Source: Nitrosomonas sp. Nm166 (GTDB lineage Bacteria; Pseudomonadota; Gammaproteobacteria; Burkholderiales; Nitrosomonadaceae). From it: a stretch of DNA of 64,000 bases. The position numbers and the translations under genes are program-made. The stretch is taken from NCBI RefSeq assembly GCF_900112825.1, contig NZ_FONE01000007.1, positions 1 to 64,000 on the forward strand, given 5' to 3'. Each line of letters begins with the position of its first letter. Within the stretch, counting starts at the first letter, position 1. The notes below the pieces were generated by a model. It had not been told where the DNA came from. It made no database searches and was given only the letters and a program-made list of their open reading frames with translations. Below, piece after piece: positions 8,985 to 17,810 of this stretch.

Positions 8985-9605
8985 CTAATCCACGTTAAAT
9001 AATTCGGTCAATATTTCGTGTTGGTGAGTTTTATCCGCCAATGCTTCCGGCTGACAAATCTCTTTCATCGAACATTCCTTGCAGCGCGCATCATTGACTG
9101 GTGGCGGTAATTGATCACTGATCAGCAAAGCGCGCACAGCTTGCACGGTTTCCTCAACCTGCTGACGCAACGAATCGGTTATAGCAACTTCACGGCGGCG
9201 ACGGGAAGTGTGATGATAAATCGCGCCATGCGTCACCGGTTTGCTGGTCATTTCTTCCAGACAGATTGCCTGTGCGGCAAGTTGCAGATCGTCATTCAGC
9301 CATTTCTTGCGGGCACCATGTTTGTACTCCACCGGATATACGCCACCATCTAGCCAGAACTCAACCACATCGCATTTACCCACCAATCCCAGCCGATCCG
9401 ACCATATCGGCAAAGCATATTCTGCACGCGCACCTTCTTTGGTAATCACCCATCCCGATTGATCGGCGCGTTCATGCTCGGCTGTACCGCGTGCCGTATG
9501 GATATTGTCTGAAAACTCGCTTTCCAGATAAATCAGACCGCAGCGGCGCGGGCAATAAGCATATTGATTTAGAGCCGAAACATTGATTGGATCGTCGTTA
9601 CTCAA
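8985..9605 (-). CDS. cas4: CRISPR-associated Cas4 exonuclease
   Basis: 206 residues. It is a RecB-type nuclease with an iron-sulfur cluster that trims pre-spacers and helps choose those next to a correct PAM. Cluster cysteines are visible at both ends: AYCPRRC near residue 18, and CKECSMKEIC near the C-terminus. The nuclease core shows VEFWLDGGVYPVEYKHG with the Asp-Glu-x-Lys arrangement. It follows the MNT gene by 42 bases. Confidence 0.95.
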   Translation of the reverse strand: MSNDDPINVSALNQYAYCPRRCGLIYLESEFSDNIHTARGTAEHERADQSGWVITKEGARAEYALPIWSDRLGLVGKCDVVEFWLDGGVYPVEYKHGARKKWLNDDLQLAAQAICLEEMTSKPVTHGAIYHHTSRRRREVAITDSLRQQVEETVQAVRALLISDQLPPPVNDARCKECSMKEICQPEALADKTHQHEILTELFNVD

Positions 9606-9647
9606 GCACTTAGCCTTGCAAAATAGTTATTTGATCAAATATGCCAT

Positions 9648-9995
9648 CTAAGGTTGGTTGTATAACACTTTTCCCTCACGTACCGCCCGGCCAATCACAT
9701 GGTTCGAAGAATTTTTCCAACGCTCGAATTCATCCCGGCTGTAGAGCAGAATATCCTTGGATATATTCAATCTCTTTAATGCGATATACAAGCGCGCTGC
9801 CTCCTTCCTGCGGCTGCGTTGCAGCGAGAACGGCTTGGTTTCAACGATGAGCAAATCAACGTCGGAGTCAGGCCGTGAATCACCGCGCGCCCGCGAGCCG
9901 AAGAGGATAATTGTCTCCGGGGAAACTTCACGGACGATAGTTTCCACCATCTGGTGCAACAGGATTTCTTCGTTAGAGGTATCGCTTTGAGTCAT
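9648..9995 (-). CDS. Minimal nucleotidyltransferase (MNT) inside the cas operon
   Basis: I placed the start at the ATG at 9995 because AGAGGAA stands 4 bases upstream; a longer frame from 10058 would overlap cas7. The 115 residues form one MNT domain of the polymerase-beta superfamily: TIILFGSRARG (Gly33-Ser34), SDVDLL (Asp45, Asp47) and KDILLYS (Asp81, probable third carboxylate). All catalytic residues appear present. In HEPN-MNT systems such proteins are antitoxins that AMPylate the HEPN ribonuclease toxin. Here there is no HEPN gene on either side: cas7 ends 16 bases upstream and cas4 begins 42 bases downstream. The gene must be co-transcribed with cas. Its role is unknown. Confidence 0.88.
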   Translation of the reverse strand: MTQSDTSNEEILLHQMVETIVREVSPETIILFGSRARGDSRPDSDVDLLIVETKPFSLQRSRRKEAARLYIALKRLNISKDILLYSRDEFERWKNSSNHVIGRAVREGKVLYNQP

Positions 9996-10011
9996 TTTGT
10001 TCCTCTTGCTA

Positions 10012-10971
10012 TTAGTCGTGCTTTTTATGCAATTTAACACCTTTCGGTAGGTTTTCATTCGTCCATTCGCAAGTCACCTGATAATCGGCAAATGATTCAG
10101 GGAAACCCTTGATTTTCGCTTCTTCCGTTAATTCTACCTTGATGCCTTCAAAAAGCTTATGTGCATGGGCACAGCCCAAGCGAGCTTCGCGTTTGTTTTG
10201 TTCCCCATTATTCTCATGTTGTGTGCCGATATGTTCAAAGTCAAAAAGACCGCGCACTACCATTTCACCACGTGCTGCTGAACGATCATGTTCGAACATC
10301 TGTAACAAAGCTTCGAATAGCACATCAAGATCTGTTTGCGTAAAACCAGTACGTTCAGCAAAAGCGGGAGAAACATAGCCTTTTGCGACATAAAGCGCAT
10401 ACGGAACAATATGCTTATTGCCCATTGTACGCTCCTTCGCTTTATCTTCTTCCTTGGTCACAGCGCAACGAGTAATGGTAATTTCGAGCGGAGTAATCGG
10501 ATGAAAAGATTGGCCGAAGGTGAACTGGATCGGCCCGCGCACCTGCCCCCACGCTGAGCCTTTCATGATGTCGTTACCGGTAGAAAGCACCCCACCAAAA
10601 GTACGGACATCATAAAACTCCCGGCATAACCATCTCATCGCCGCCTCTGCCTGTTTGTCTTTATCCTTTTCCTTCGCCTTGGCCGCTTCGATTCCTTTCT
10701 TTTGCTCTGTCTCGATCACCGTACCTTGCTTGATGAGAATATTGAAACCGTTGGTCTTAGCATCGGCATCGCTTGCAGTACGCACGGGCGGAAATTGTTC
10801 AACAAAATTTCTAACTTTGCGCTTCAGGCATACGTCTGAGACAATTCCACGATTCGTGTTCGGGTCGAGCCGCGGCATATTACCTGCATCGGGATCGCCA
10901 TTCGGGTTGCCGTTGGTCACTTCAAACAGCATCAAAAAATCGTGGCGGTTGGTCAAAGGGGTATCGCTCAT
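10012..10971 (-). CDS. cas7: CRISPR-associated Cas7 (Csd2 type), type I-C backbone
   Basis: 319 residues. It begins with the RAMP signature LTNRHDFLMLFEVTNGNPNGDPDAGNMPR, which is highly typical of Csd2. Multiple copies coat the crRNA in the I-C Cascade complex. MVVRGLFDFEHIG lies in the second half. It follows cas8c by 9 bases and precedes the MNT gene by 16. Confidence 0.97.
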   Translation of the reverse strand: MSDTPLTNRHDFLMLFEVTNGNPNGDPDAGNMPRLDPNTNRGIVSDVCLKRKVRNFVEQFPPVRTASDADAKTNGFNILIKQGTVIETEQKKGIEAAKAKEKDKDKQAEAAMRWLCREFYDVRTFGGVLSTGNDIMKGSAWGQVRGPIQFTFGQSFHPITPLEITITRCAVTKEEDKAKERTMGNKHIVPYALYVAKGYVSPAFAERTGFTQTDLDVLFEALLQMFEHDRSAARGEMVVRGLFDFEHIGTQHENNGEQNKREARLGCAHAHKLFEGIKVELTEEAKIKGFPESFADYQVTCEWTNENLPKGVKLHKKHD

Positions 10972-10980
10972 GTTTGTCTC

Positions 10981-13029
10981 CTATGTTGGGTTGGTTGTTT
11001 GCACGTCATCGGCAAGTTCTAATTCAGCATCCATTTCTTCCGGTTTCAATTCACCCGAATTTTTCTTCCTTCGATACTCGTCAATGGCGGCTCTCCGTGC
11101 CGCCATTTGCTGGTAGAAACCGAGCGCGAAACGTCCTTGCTCTTGCAGGCTGAACGTGCGAGGAAACTGTGGCGGTAGGTTAGGTGCAGGCTGTGGAAAG
11201 AGCGCCGCAATATCGCCGATCCTTCGCTTGATCGCCTCTGCGGCCCGTTTGCCGGAATCGCCATTCCGAGAAATTTTTCTCAAGTGGTGCTGATGAAGCC
11301 GCCAGAGGATGCCGAATGCACTGTTCGGCGCAGAAGATGCCGAGCCGTAATAACGCTCGACCACACCCGCGCCTTCGAGCTTGTAGTCGTGCGCCTGCAT
11401 CTGAAGGTCGTCGAAGATTGCCAGCAGCCGCCCACAGTTGTAGGCGGGGTCGGATGTTTCAAAAACTGTTGGTTCTATCATGGGTTCCTCTTCCTTTATG
11501 TTGCGATTCAAGATTATTCTGAGCAGCGCCATGCGCGATTGTCCGGGCGGCGGGATCGGCGTATTAGAATCAGAGATTGCCCGTATGGTTTTGCCGGAAA
11601 TGGGCGTTTCCAAGATACCCACGCCAAACCGGCAAAGGTCGGCATCCAAACGATTCAGTATCGGCCTGAGCAGCATTTGTGAAGGTGCGATGCCTTCAAG
11701 CGAAGCGCGATAAAGCTGGCCGAGTGTTTCCGCCTGCAAGTCCTTGGCTTCGCGCACGGTGGTGCAGGCCAGACGATATAGCGCCAATGGCGGCATTCCA
11801 ATGTCTGCTTCGCCATTATCGGTTTTGGTTTTTTGCTTTCGGTTTGCCTGAGGAGTGGCATTTCCATAAGTAACAATATCAAGATCATCGAACCAGCTCC
11901 GCAGGTGTTCGCGCGCCGCTTCGAGAGTAGTTTGCATCCAGTGGCGCACAACTATGCGGCCTGCATTGCCGGAAAGAGTAACGCTGTAAAACTGATCGTG
12001 CCTGGCTTGCTCTCGATCAATACCAGTCCAAGGTGATTTTAGGAATACGGATACACTGGCCGGATCAGGGCGATTAAGCATTTTCGCAAAGAAACTAGAT
12101 GCCTCCTTAGCTTCTCGTGCCCAGAAACAGACGCTTGTTTGTCCTATTCGGAGGTTGTGATCGTTTTGAGTAAGCAAGAACTTGAGTGCATTGCAATATG
12201 CAGAAACCGCTTTCATAGAAACCGGTGCGTTATGGCTTTGATCGAAACCGTAGGAAGCAAAAGCTGATTTATCAAAAGAGACGATTGCAGCACCAAACGA
12301 CTGGGTATTAGGGATGCCCTGGATTTTGGGCGTATGAGTAGCGGCAATGGGTGCATTGCCATTGCCCGTAATTAGACAGATTCCCGGTCTTGCTTTAGTT
12401 TTGGCAGTCTCAATCTCTTTTTGATAAACCCTGCGCCAGTAAGGTCGAAGTGTGGCCTCATCGTCGAGAAGTAGGTGGCCATTAACTTGAAACGTAAAGT
12501 TGTCGGGGCCGATTTTTGTTTCATTGCCTGAGGCCGTTGTCAGCCACCAGTTTGGTTTCTCACCTGGTTTAGGCTCTTGGCTGACACCCCAGCGCAAAAA
12601 TGGAGGAATACCTTGTGTGCGCTTGCGGAATTGCAGCATGGCGCTTAATGCGGGGAGCTGAGTGTCATCGAATGCCTGCTGAATTTGGCGCCAAAAGTCC
12701 TCATATTTTGCCGCGTTGTTTGTATCGCGATCTTCGCGCTTTTTATCGTTGTTCTTATCCTTTTCTGGGTTAGTATCAAGACCAAAAATACCAATCAGGT
12801 TATCTGCCAGAAATTCTGCAATACCGCCCGCATTTTTTGACTGACTGGTTTGTGGCGCAGAATATTCCTTACCACGATTCTTATCACCAGTACTTTCTTG
12901 TAAGCCTGAACCAATCAGATTACCTTCGTTATCCAGTGGAATAATCCATCGCACCGCTTTCGGTGCGAAGGCTAAATCTCCCAATAGCTTACGGGAGTGC
13001 GCGAAATCGTAAAGTAGCTTTAATAGCAT
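10981..13029 (-). CDS. cas8c: CRISPR-associated Cas8c (Csd1 type)
   Basis: 682 residues, somewhat longer than most Csd1 proteins of about 600. This is the large subunit of the I-C effector: it recognises the PAM and, through an internal start, also yields the small subunit in characterised systems. Typical pieces include the N-terminal LLKLLYDFAHSRKLLG, CLITGNGNAPIAATHTPKIQG, and the C-terminal FGILWRLHQHHLRKI. A charged insertion (EKDKNNDKKREDRDTNN, about residues 93-109) explains part of the extra length. The gene begins 2 bases after cas5. Confidence 0.95.
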   Translation of the reverse strand: MLLKLLYDFAHSRKLLGDLAFAPKAVRWIIPLDNEGNLIGSGLQESTGDKNRGKEYSAPQTSQSKNAGGIAEFLADNLIGIFGLDTNPEKDKNNDKKREDRDTNNAAKYEDFWRQIQQAFDDTQLPALSAMLQFRKRTQGIPPFLRWGVSQEPKPGEKPNWWLTTASGNETKIGPDNFTFQVNGHLLLDDEATLRPYWRRVYQKEIETAKTKARPGICLITGNGNAPIAATHTPKIQGIPNTQSFGAAIVSFDKSAFASYGFDQSHNAPVSMKAVSAYCNALKFLLTQNDHNLRIGQTSVCFWAREAKEASSFFAKMLNRPDPASVSVFLKSPWTGIDREQARHDQFYSVTLSGNAGRIVVRHWMQTTLEAAREHLRSWFDDLDIVTYGNATPQANRKQKTKTDNGEADIGMPPLALYRLACTTVREAKDLQAETLGQLYRASLEGIAPSQMLLRPILNRLDADLCRFGVGILETPISGKTIRAISDSNTPIPPPGQSRMALLRIILNRNIKEEEPMIEPTVFETSDPAYNCGRLLAIFDDLQMQAHDYKLEGAGVVERYYGSASSAPNSAFGILWRLHQHHLRKISRNGDSGKRAAEAIKRRIGDIAALFPQPAPNLPPQFPRTFSLQEQGRFALGFYQQMAARRAAIDEYRRKKNSGELKPEEMDAELELADDVQTTNPT

Positions 13030-13031
13030 TG

Positions 13032-13850
13032 CTATGCTCCAGTGACATAATTACGAGTCATACGGATACGTTGCGGGTGACAATCCAGTTTGGCGTCCTT
13101 GATATTCGCCTGGAAGAAAACTGCTTCAGGTTTGACCAGCAAACCTTCCCACTTGGGAACGGATTTTTTCTTCTGTGGTTTTTTCTGCTCTTCTTCGTTT
13201 AACCAGCGGAAGCCTTGTGTGCGCTGCTCGTGGTCAAAAACATCGTACAACATTAGCCCCAATTCTTCTTCAGGCCAAGCACTTTTCAAATTCTTGCCCA
13301 GTTCCGCTGCGCGCTGTTCGATCGTATTTATGACATCACGCTCCCAATCAAAATCGGCGGAAAATTCGCGGATACCCAGATAGGGGCGATGGAAGCACTT
13401 GCCGCCTTTTGCCCGCCGTTCGATTTCATCCCGATAAACATTAAGTTTATGGCCCCTCCTTTTGCCGATTTCACTTAGATGTACTTCGGCGGTGATGAGA
13501 TATTCGACATCGGCCAGCGCAAGCATATTGCGCTGGGTGCCATCCTCAGCGCCACCGCCTGCGCGTATCGGAGAAACCTTATCCGGCGATTTCATCCATG
13601 TTTTTACGTTATCCAAGCTGATAACGCTGATGACTTCATTGCGCCGAAAGGAAAACCAGCGACCTCGCTGGATGATATGTATCGAGTCAATCAGGTAATA
13701 GATTTCCGGTTCCCAGAAAATCGCTTCTAGTGCACCGCGCGCGGCGGAAGGTGTCATAACGGGATAGCTCACGCGCTCAACCTTCATTTCCGGTCGAGTA
13801 AAGCAAGCGTGATCACCCCAAACACGGATGTTGATAATGTTGTCGCTCAT
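13032..13850 (-). CDS. cas5c: CRISPR-associated Cas5d, crRNA-processing endonuclease
   Basis: 272 residues. In type I-C there is no Cas6; Cas5d cuts the precursor RNA at the base of the repeat stem and holds the 5' handle. Typical sequence: VWGDHACFTRPEMKVERVSYPVMTPSAARGALEAIFWEP at residues 9-48, then HRPYLGIREFSADF. The start ATGA overlaps the cas3 stop by 4 bases, indicating translational coupling. Confidence 0.96.
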   Translation of the reverse strand: MSDNIINIRVWGDHACFTRPEMKVERVSYPVMTPSAARGALEAIFWEPEIYYLIDSIHIIQRGRWFSFRRNEVISVISLDNVKTWMKSPDKVSPIRAGGGAEDGTQRNMLALADVEYLITAEVHLSEIGKRRGHKLNVYRDEIERRAKGGKCFHRPYLGIREFSADFDWERDVINTIEQRAAELGKNLKSAWPEEELGLMLYDVFDHEQRTQGFRWLNEEEQKKPQKKKSVPKWEGLLVKPEAVFFQANIKDAKLDCHPQRIRMTRNYVTGA

Positions 13851-16129
13851 ACAAAAAAATCCTCCGTCGGGCGTTTATCAATAACAATGCCAAGGTTGGG
13901 ATGATACCAACCCTCGGCTAACACATAGATTTCAAGATTGGGTAGTAGCGGCGAGATTGCTTTGTAAATTCCAAGCTTCTGAAAATCGCGAGAATGCAGA
14001 TTGACCATATAGCGTTGCAGCTTTCTCAAATCGTCACGACTGAAGCGCGGTTGGCCTTTGATAACCGGACGCATACGAATTTCTTCGATGATGTTGCACC
14101 CTTTGCCATATGGCACGATGACTGCCTGAGTATCGTTATCAATGACTTTTGCCAATTCCGCGACTTTGCGGAAATGCAGTTTTTCCCGCTCGCCCTGGAT
14201 GCTGGTTTTTTGGTCGGTTGGGACAAGCTGATAAAGCTGATCGAAATATCGTCTAAACAGCGTGTGATCGGTTGCCAGTGTGTTGGCCTCAACTTGTGCA
14301 AGCAACGCAGCCGTGATGTCGGAGGCAGTTCGGTACACGCCTTGTGGCAATGTGTTATCTTCGGGCTGGAAAACAATAACCTTACCCAGTACCGGATTTC
14401 CTGCTTCATCTTGCAAGCGGCTCTCCCGGTTGCAACGACCAGCGGCTTGTACAATGGAATCAAGCGGGCCGAGCGAGCGCCAGACTATGGGGAAATCAAC
14501 ATCCACACCCGCCTCGATCAACTGTGTTGAAACAAGTCGGCAGGGCAGTTTGTGGCGCAGACGGTAACGAATGGTATCGGGCTCCGGTTCGCGATCATCT
14601 CCGAGTATGGCAAAGCGGTGTTCGGCGCACATAGCCGATGATAGATGAAACACCGCGTCTTTTTCTTCCTGTGGAACGGTGCGGCGCAGTTTCTCCCACA
14701 AATCGTAAGCGTGGCGGCGAATGTTGACGATGCACAAGGCTTGTTCAGGCTGCGCCATTTGTTCGGCTAACGCGTCCCATCCAGTGGTTTCATTAGGCTT
14801 CGGCGGCTGAATGAACACGCGCCGCAAGCTGTGAAAGTTTTCCTCGGTATTGCCCTCCGTTATTTCCTGAATCTCGCCTTTTTTGAAGCCTTCGGTGAGC
14901 GACGAGGGGTTATGCTGGAACGCGGGTTGGGTCGCCGTCGAGAATACGAAGCTGACGCCGTAGTTGTCGCGCAACTCCCGAAACACACTGAGCAAGGGAT
15001 TGAGCAGGTGTGATGGCAAAGTTTGCACCTCGTCGAAAATTACCACCGAATGGGCGATGTTGTGGAGCTTGCGGCAGCGTGAGGTGCGGTTTGCAAACAG
15101 CGATTCGATGAACTGCACCGAGGTTGTGACGATGATAGGCGCATCCCAGTTTTCCGCCGCGTATTCGTTTGGGTGTTTCTCAAAGGGGGCGCGCGACCGC
15201 GATTCGCCGGTATCCTCCGGCACATTCACGGCGGAATGATGTTCAATGACGATGCCAAGGTTTTCCGGATCAAGGATGCGCCGGTATTGGGCTGCATTCT
15301 GTTCGATGATTGAAAGATAAGGGATGACAACGATAATCCGCCGAAGCTGATGCAGGGGTTGAGCGGCATGAGCCAAGGCGAAAGCCATTCCCGCCAGCGT
15401 TTTGCCCCCTCCAGTTGGCACGGTCAGCGAGAAGACACCTGGTGGTTCTTGCGCCTTGTCTAAGCATTGCTGGAATATGCGGTTGCGTATGGCATTGAGT
15501 TTGCCGTCGCTCGTCTTGCTTTCCTTCTCCGCAATCACCAGACGAAGCAATTCGATGGCTTGAAGCTTGTGGGTTATTCTCGGCACAGCCTTGTAGTGCG
15601 CCTCGGTATCAAGAAAGTCAGCATCAACCAGCATCGAGAACAGCATTCGAATATAGAACTCTGCGCTGTGTTCACTATGTACCTTGGCAACAAAAGACGG
15701 CTCTGTGATTTTTTGGGGAATTTCACCCAATTCCGCCTTAAATCTATCCACGAGTTGTGGAACTCGTTCCGTCGTTCGGTATGTCGCACCTTCTACCAGT
15801 GCTAGCAATTCATTATGGTCATGTAGTCCGGCATGATGACCAGCAACAGCAAATGCGGGGCCAAGCCATTCCTGCCGATAAGCCAACGCCGCGCCATATA
15901 CCGCATGATGTGTTTCGGCGCTGCTATTCCGTTCGGCTCGCAAGTATTGCTGGAACTCATCGCGATACTTACCGAGATCATGCAGCAAACCAGTCCAGTA
16001 AGCTGCTTCACACAAGTCGGAATTGTTATTTTTCGCAAAATCGCAAGCTAACTCACCAACCGAAAGAAGATGCTCGCTAAGTATGTGGGGTTTACCCTCA
16101 GTATTTTCAGTATGTGCAAGATATTTCAT
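13847..16129 (-). CDS. cas3: CRISPR-associated Cas3 helicase-nuclease
   Basis: 760 residues with the nuclease and helicase fused. The HD nuclease shows HLLSVGE near residue 20 and LLHDLGKY with His50-Asp51. The helicase shows VPTGGGKT near residue 240 (Walker A), VIFDEVQTLP (DExx box) and STATQPAF (motif III), then QLIEAGVDVDFP and QAAGRCNRES in the second RecA domain. It unwinds and degrades DNA once the complex has bound a target. It is the first true cas gene; only 26 bases separate it from the DUF433 gene, so the operon promoter probably lies upstream of that gene. Confidence 0.97.
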   Translation of the reverse strand: MKYLAHTENTEGKPHILSEHLLSVGELACDFAKNNNSDLCEAAYWTGLLHDLGKYRDEFQQYLRAERNSSAETHHAVYGAALAYRQEWLGPAFAVAGHHAGLHDHNELLALVEGATYRTTERVPQLVDRFKAELGEIPQKITEPSFVAKVHSEHSAEFYIRMLFSMLVDADFLDTEAHYKAVPRITHKLQAIELLRLVIAEKESKTSDGKLNAIRNRIFQQCLDKAQEPPGVFSLTVPTGGGKTLAGMAFALAHAAQPLHQLRRIIVVIPYLSIIEQNAAQYRRILDPENLGIVIEHHSAVNVPEDTGESRSRAPFEKHPNEYAAENWDAPIIVTTSVQFIESLFANRTSRCRKLHNIAHSVVIFDEVQTLPSHLLNPLLSVFRELRDNYGVSFVFSTATQPAFQHNPSSLTEGFKKGEIQEITEGNTEENFHSLRRVFIQPPKPNETTGWDALAEQMAQPEQALCIVNIRRHAYDLWEKLRRTVPQEEKDAVFHLSSAMCAEHRFAILGDDREPEPDTIRYRLRHKLPCRLVSTQLIEAGVDVDFPIVWRSLGPLDSIVQAAGRCNRESRLQDEAGNPVLGKVIVFQPEDNTLPQGVYRTASDITAALLAQVEANTLATDHTLFRRYFDQLYQLVPTDQKTSIQGEREKLHFRKVAELAKVIDNDTQAVIVPYGKGCNIIEEIRMRPVIKGQPRFSRDDLRKLQRYMVNLHSRDFQKLGIYKAISPLLPNLEIYVLAEGWYHPNLGIVIDKRPTEDFFV

Positions 16130-16155
16130 ATTGATAAACTCATTATTTGAAAATC

Positions 16156-16368
16156 TTATTCAATATCACCAACCGCAACAAACGCCAAAGCCGCCAACAC
16201 ATCTTCCTGTGAAATATGCGGATAGTTTTCGATAAACTCTGTTACGCTCCAGCTGGATGCAAGGCAATCCAGTACCAATTCTGCCGAAATACGCGCTCCG
16301 GCAATCACCGGCTTCCTCGTCAAAACTTCCGGATTCGTGACAATGCGGCCTTTCCAACAATGATTCAT
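16156..16368 (-). CDS. DUF433 antitoxin-like protein heading the cas operon
   Basis: I chose the ATG at 16368 (MNHCWKGRIVTNPEVL) because DUF433 proteins usually begin this way and because it overlaps the stop of a tiny upstream frame as ATGA; ATG 16377 is an alternative. The 70 residues show the family core: RKPVIAGARISAELVLDCLASSWSVTEFIENYPHISQEDVLAAL, which contains a helix-turn-helix-like region. Members usually pair with a PIN-like DUF5615 toxin immediately downstream. Here cas3 takes that place, 26 bases away, and no toxin is visible. It may be an orphan antitoxin or a regulator of the cas operon. Confidence 0.85.
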   Translation of the reverse strand: MNHCWKGRIVTNPEVLTRKPVIAGARISAELVLDCLASSWSVTEFIENYPHISQEDVLAALAFVAVGDIE

Positions 16369-16547
16369 ATCTTCCATCTCACTTCCACTTCTATCTGATC
16401 CCAAGAATTATTACTTTCTTTCAGCCCTACAATCAAAGCTGACATTTTTTCATCGGATCCATGGGTTATGAGTTGGCTCTTGTCTTCCGGGGAAATGTAG
16501 TCGAGTTTGGGCCTTGCCGATCAATCCGGACTGTGCGTTATCGTATG

Positions 16548-16584
16548 GCTCAGCGGATTCACGCATGACGTGAATCCGTTGAGC
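16548..16584. repeat. Long inverted repeat (hairpin)
   Basis: GCTCAGCGGATTCACG and CGTGAATCCGTTGAGC pair over 16 positions with one mismatch around a CATGA loop. No T-run follows on either strand, so it is more likely a protein site, a cruciform or part of a mobile repeat than a terminator. It lies about 180 bases upstream of the DUF433-cas operon. Confidence 0.6.
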
Positions 16585-16732
16585 AGATTGACAGAGTGAG
16601 TTCAGAACTACGCGCCGTGACATAATGCTTCCTTGTAAAAATTGTACCTTTACATTATCTCGGCTCACAGGCTCAAAACCTGAGCCTGCCGATTTAATTT
16701 TGGAACTGCTTTCTGGAAGCTTTTGAATCGCT

Positions 16733-16800
16733 GTCATTTCGAGCGTAGTGAGAAATCTTATTGCCAGTTACCAAAGATTCCTCACTTTGTTCGGAATGAC
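16733..16800. repeat. Dispersed imperfect palindromic repeat, copy 1
   Basis: It runs from GTCATTTCGAGCG to GTTCGGAATGAC, with AGAAATCTT and AAAGATTCCTC pairing inside: an imperfect inverted repeat of about 68 bases. A second copy lies at 61246-61314. Elements beginning TCATTTCGAGCG and ending CGGAATGAC occur at many intergenic sites in diverse bacteria. Confidence 0.75.
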
Positions 16801-16838
16801 AAATGCAAGTTATTCAGAATGTCCCCGGATTAAATTTC

Positions 16839-17780
16839 TTACAGGCAGCATTTTTTGTATTTTTTGCCGCTGCCACAGGGGCATGGATCATTGCGGCCAA
16901 TTTTGGGTTCAAGGCGGATATAGGTATCCGGGTGAAACGGTTCGTAGGCGGTATTTTTATCCAGACTTTGTTGACGCTGACTTGCTTTCGCTGCTTCTTC
17001 CTGCCAGCGCATCTGGCGCTCGATAATGGCGTCGGGTTCATAGAATGCCCATGGATTTTTTGTGTATTCATTGCCCTGCATCTTTTCTTCACCTGCATAA
17101 GCACGCCGCACATCATCCATGGAAAAATGTTTGATATAGTCATCTTGCCTGTTGGCTAGATCTTCCAATAAGGGAAGGTATTCTGCGCGCGGATGATCCA
17201 GTAAGTAATTACCTAATAGCAAACGAAAATCAAAATCTTCATTTTTATCCGAAGCCATACCGGCGAGCCAGGCCAGCCTTCGTTCAAGATCATCTCCGTC
17301 TTGTTCGCCGGCTAATTCCATAATCACATTAACTGCGCTGGCGCGAAGGTACCAACCCAGTTTCCTTTCTTCGCAAAGTTTGCATAATTCCCGCCGGATG
17401 CTGTCTGGCTTATTGCGATACAGGCCGGGCCAGTCGGGATCGAGCCAATCCTGCAAGTCACGATCTTCTTCCAGCGCCATGCGGCGCATCAGTTCAACGA
17501 GCAATAAACCGGCACGCTCACTCGGCATCATTCCCAATATCATCACAGTATGGAAGCGTTGCCAGAACTGGTCGACATCCATCTCATATTGCCACAGGGA
17601 ATTATCCTGGTGCTGTTGAATGAACAAATCCAGCATGGGTTCGCCGCGCCGGGCACATTCCACAATCACATTCAGCGGAACCCGGTCTTCGTCTTTGATA
17701 AGAATGCCGGTTAGCTCCTGCAATGTTTTATTTGCAAGTTCTTCGGTTGTGTAGGCGGGCAGGGTGATCTGTTTGTTCAT
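16839..17780 (-). CDS. DUF1186/SEC-C motif protein
   Basis: 313 residues. The N-terminal two thirds is helical and DUF1186-like, with [20 protein letters not shown] and [16 protein letters not shown] suggesting HEAT-type pairs. It ends in a complete SEC-C zinc motif, [21 protein letters not shown], with the CxCx8CC cysteines. SEC-C binds zinc and in SecA mediates SecB and ribosome contact; in other proteins its partner is unknown. The gene stands alone. No enzymatic motif is visible. Confidence 0.85.
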   Translation of the reverse strand: MNKQITLPAYTTEELANKTLQELTGILIKDEDRVPLNVIVECARRGEPMLDLFIQQHQDNSLWQYEMDVDQFWQRFHTVMILGMMPSERAGLLLVELMRRMALEEDRDLQDWLDPDWPGLYRNKPDSIRRELCKLCEERKLGWYLRASAVNVIMELAGEQDGDDLERRLAWLAGMASDKNEDFDFRLLLGNYLLDHPRAEYLPLLEDLANRQDDYIKHFSMDDVRRAYAGEEKMQGNEYTKNPWAFYEPDAIIERQMRWQEEAAKASQRQQSLDKNTAYEPFHPDTYIRLEPKIGRNDPCPCGSGKKYKKCCL

Positions 17781-17810
17781 GTAAACTCCTTATCTATGTG
17801 ATATCCGAGC

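Larger units (their letters stand above)
16405..16838. other. Region upstream of the cas operon, no clear gene
   Basis: About 430 bases. Near its start, a 26-codon minus-strand frame (ATG 16445 to TGA 16365) reads MSALIVGLKESNNSWDQIEV and may be the tail of a lost gene. The region also holds a strong hairpin at 16548-16584 and a dispersed repeat at 16733-16800. A promoter for the DUF433-cas operon should lie here, but I could not identify boxes with confidence. Confidence 0.4.

Noticed and set aside
9605-9648. A HEPN toxin gene next to the MNT gene
   Set aside because: Only 42 bases separate MNT from cas4 and 16 from cas7; no frame can encode it.
10109-15805. Plus-strand open frames opposite the cas genes
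   Set aside because: They lie entirely opposite well-supported cas genes, have no family-like sequence and lack ribosome sites.
16450-16737. Minus-strand frame of 95 codons upstream of the DUF433 gene
   Set aside because: It crosses the long hairpin at 16548-16584 and begins inside the dispersed repeat; composition does not look like protein.
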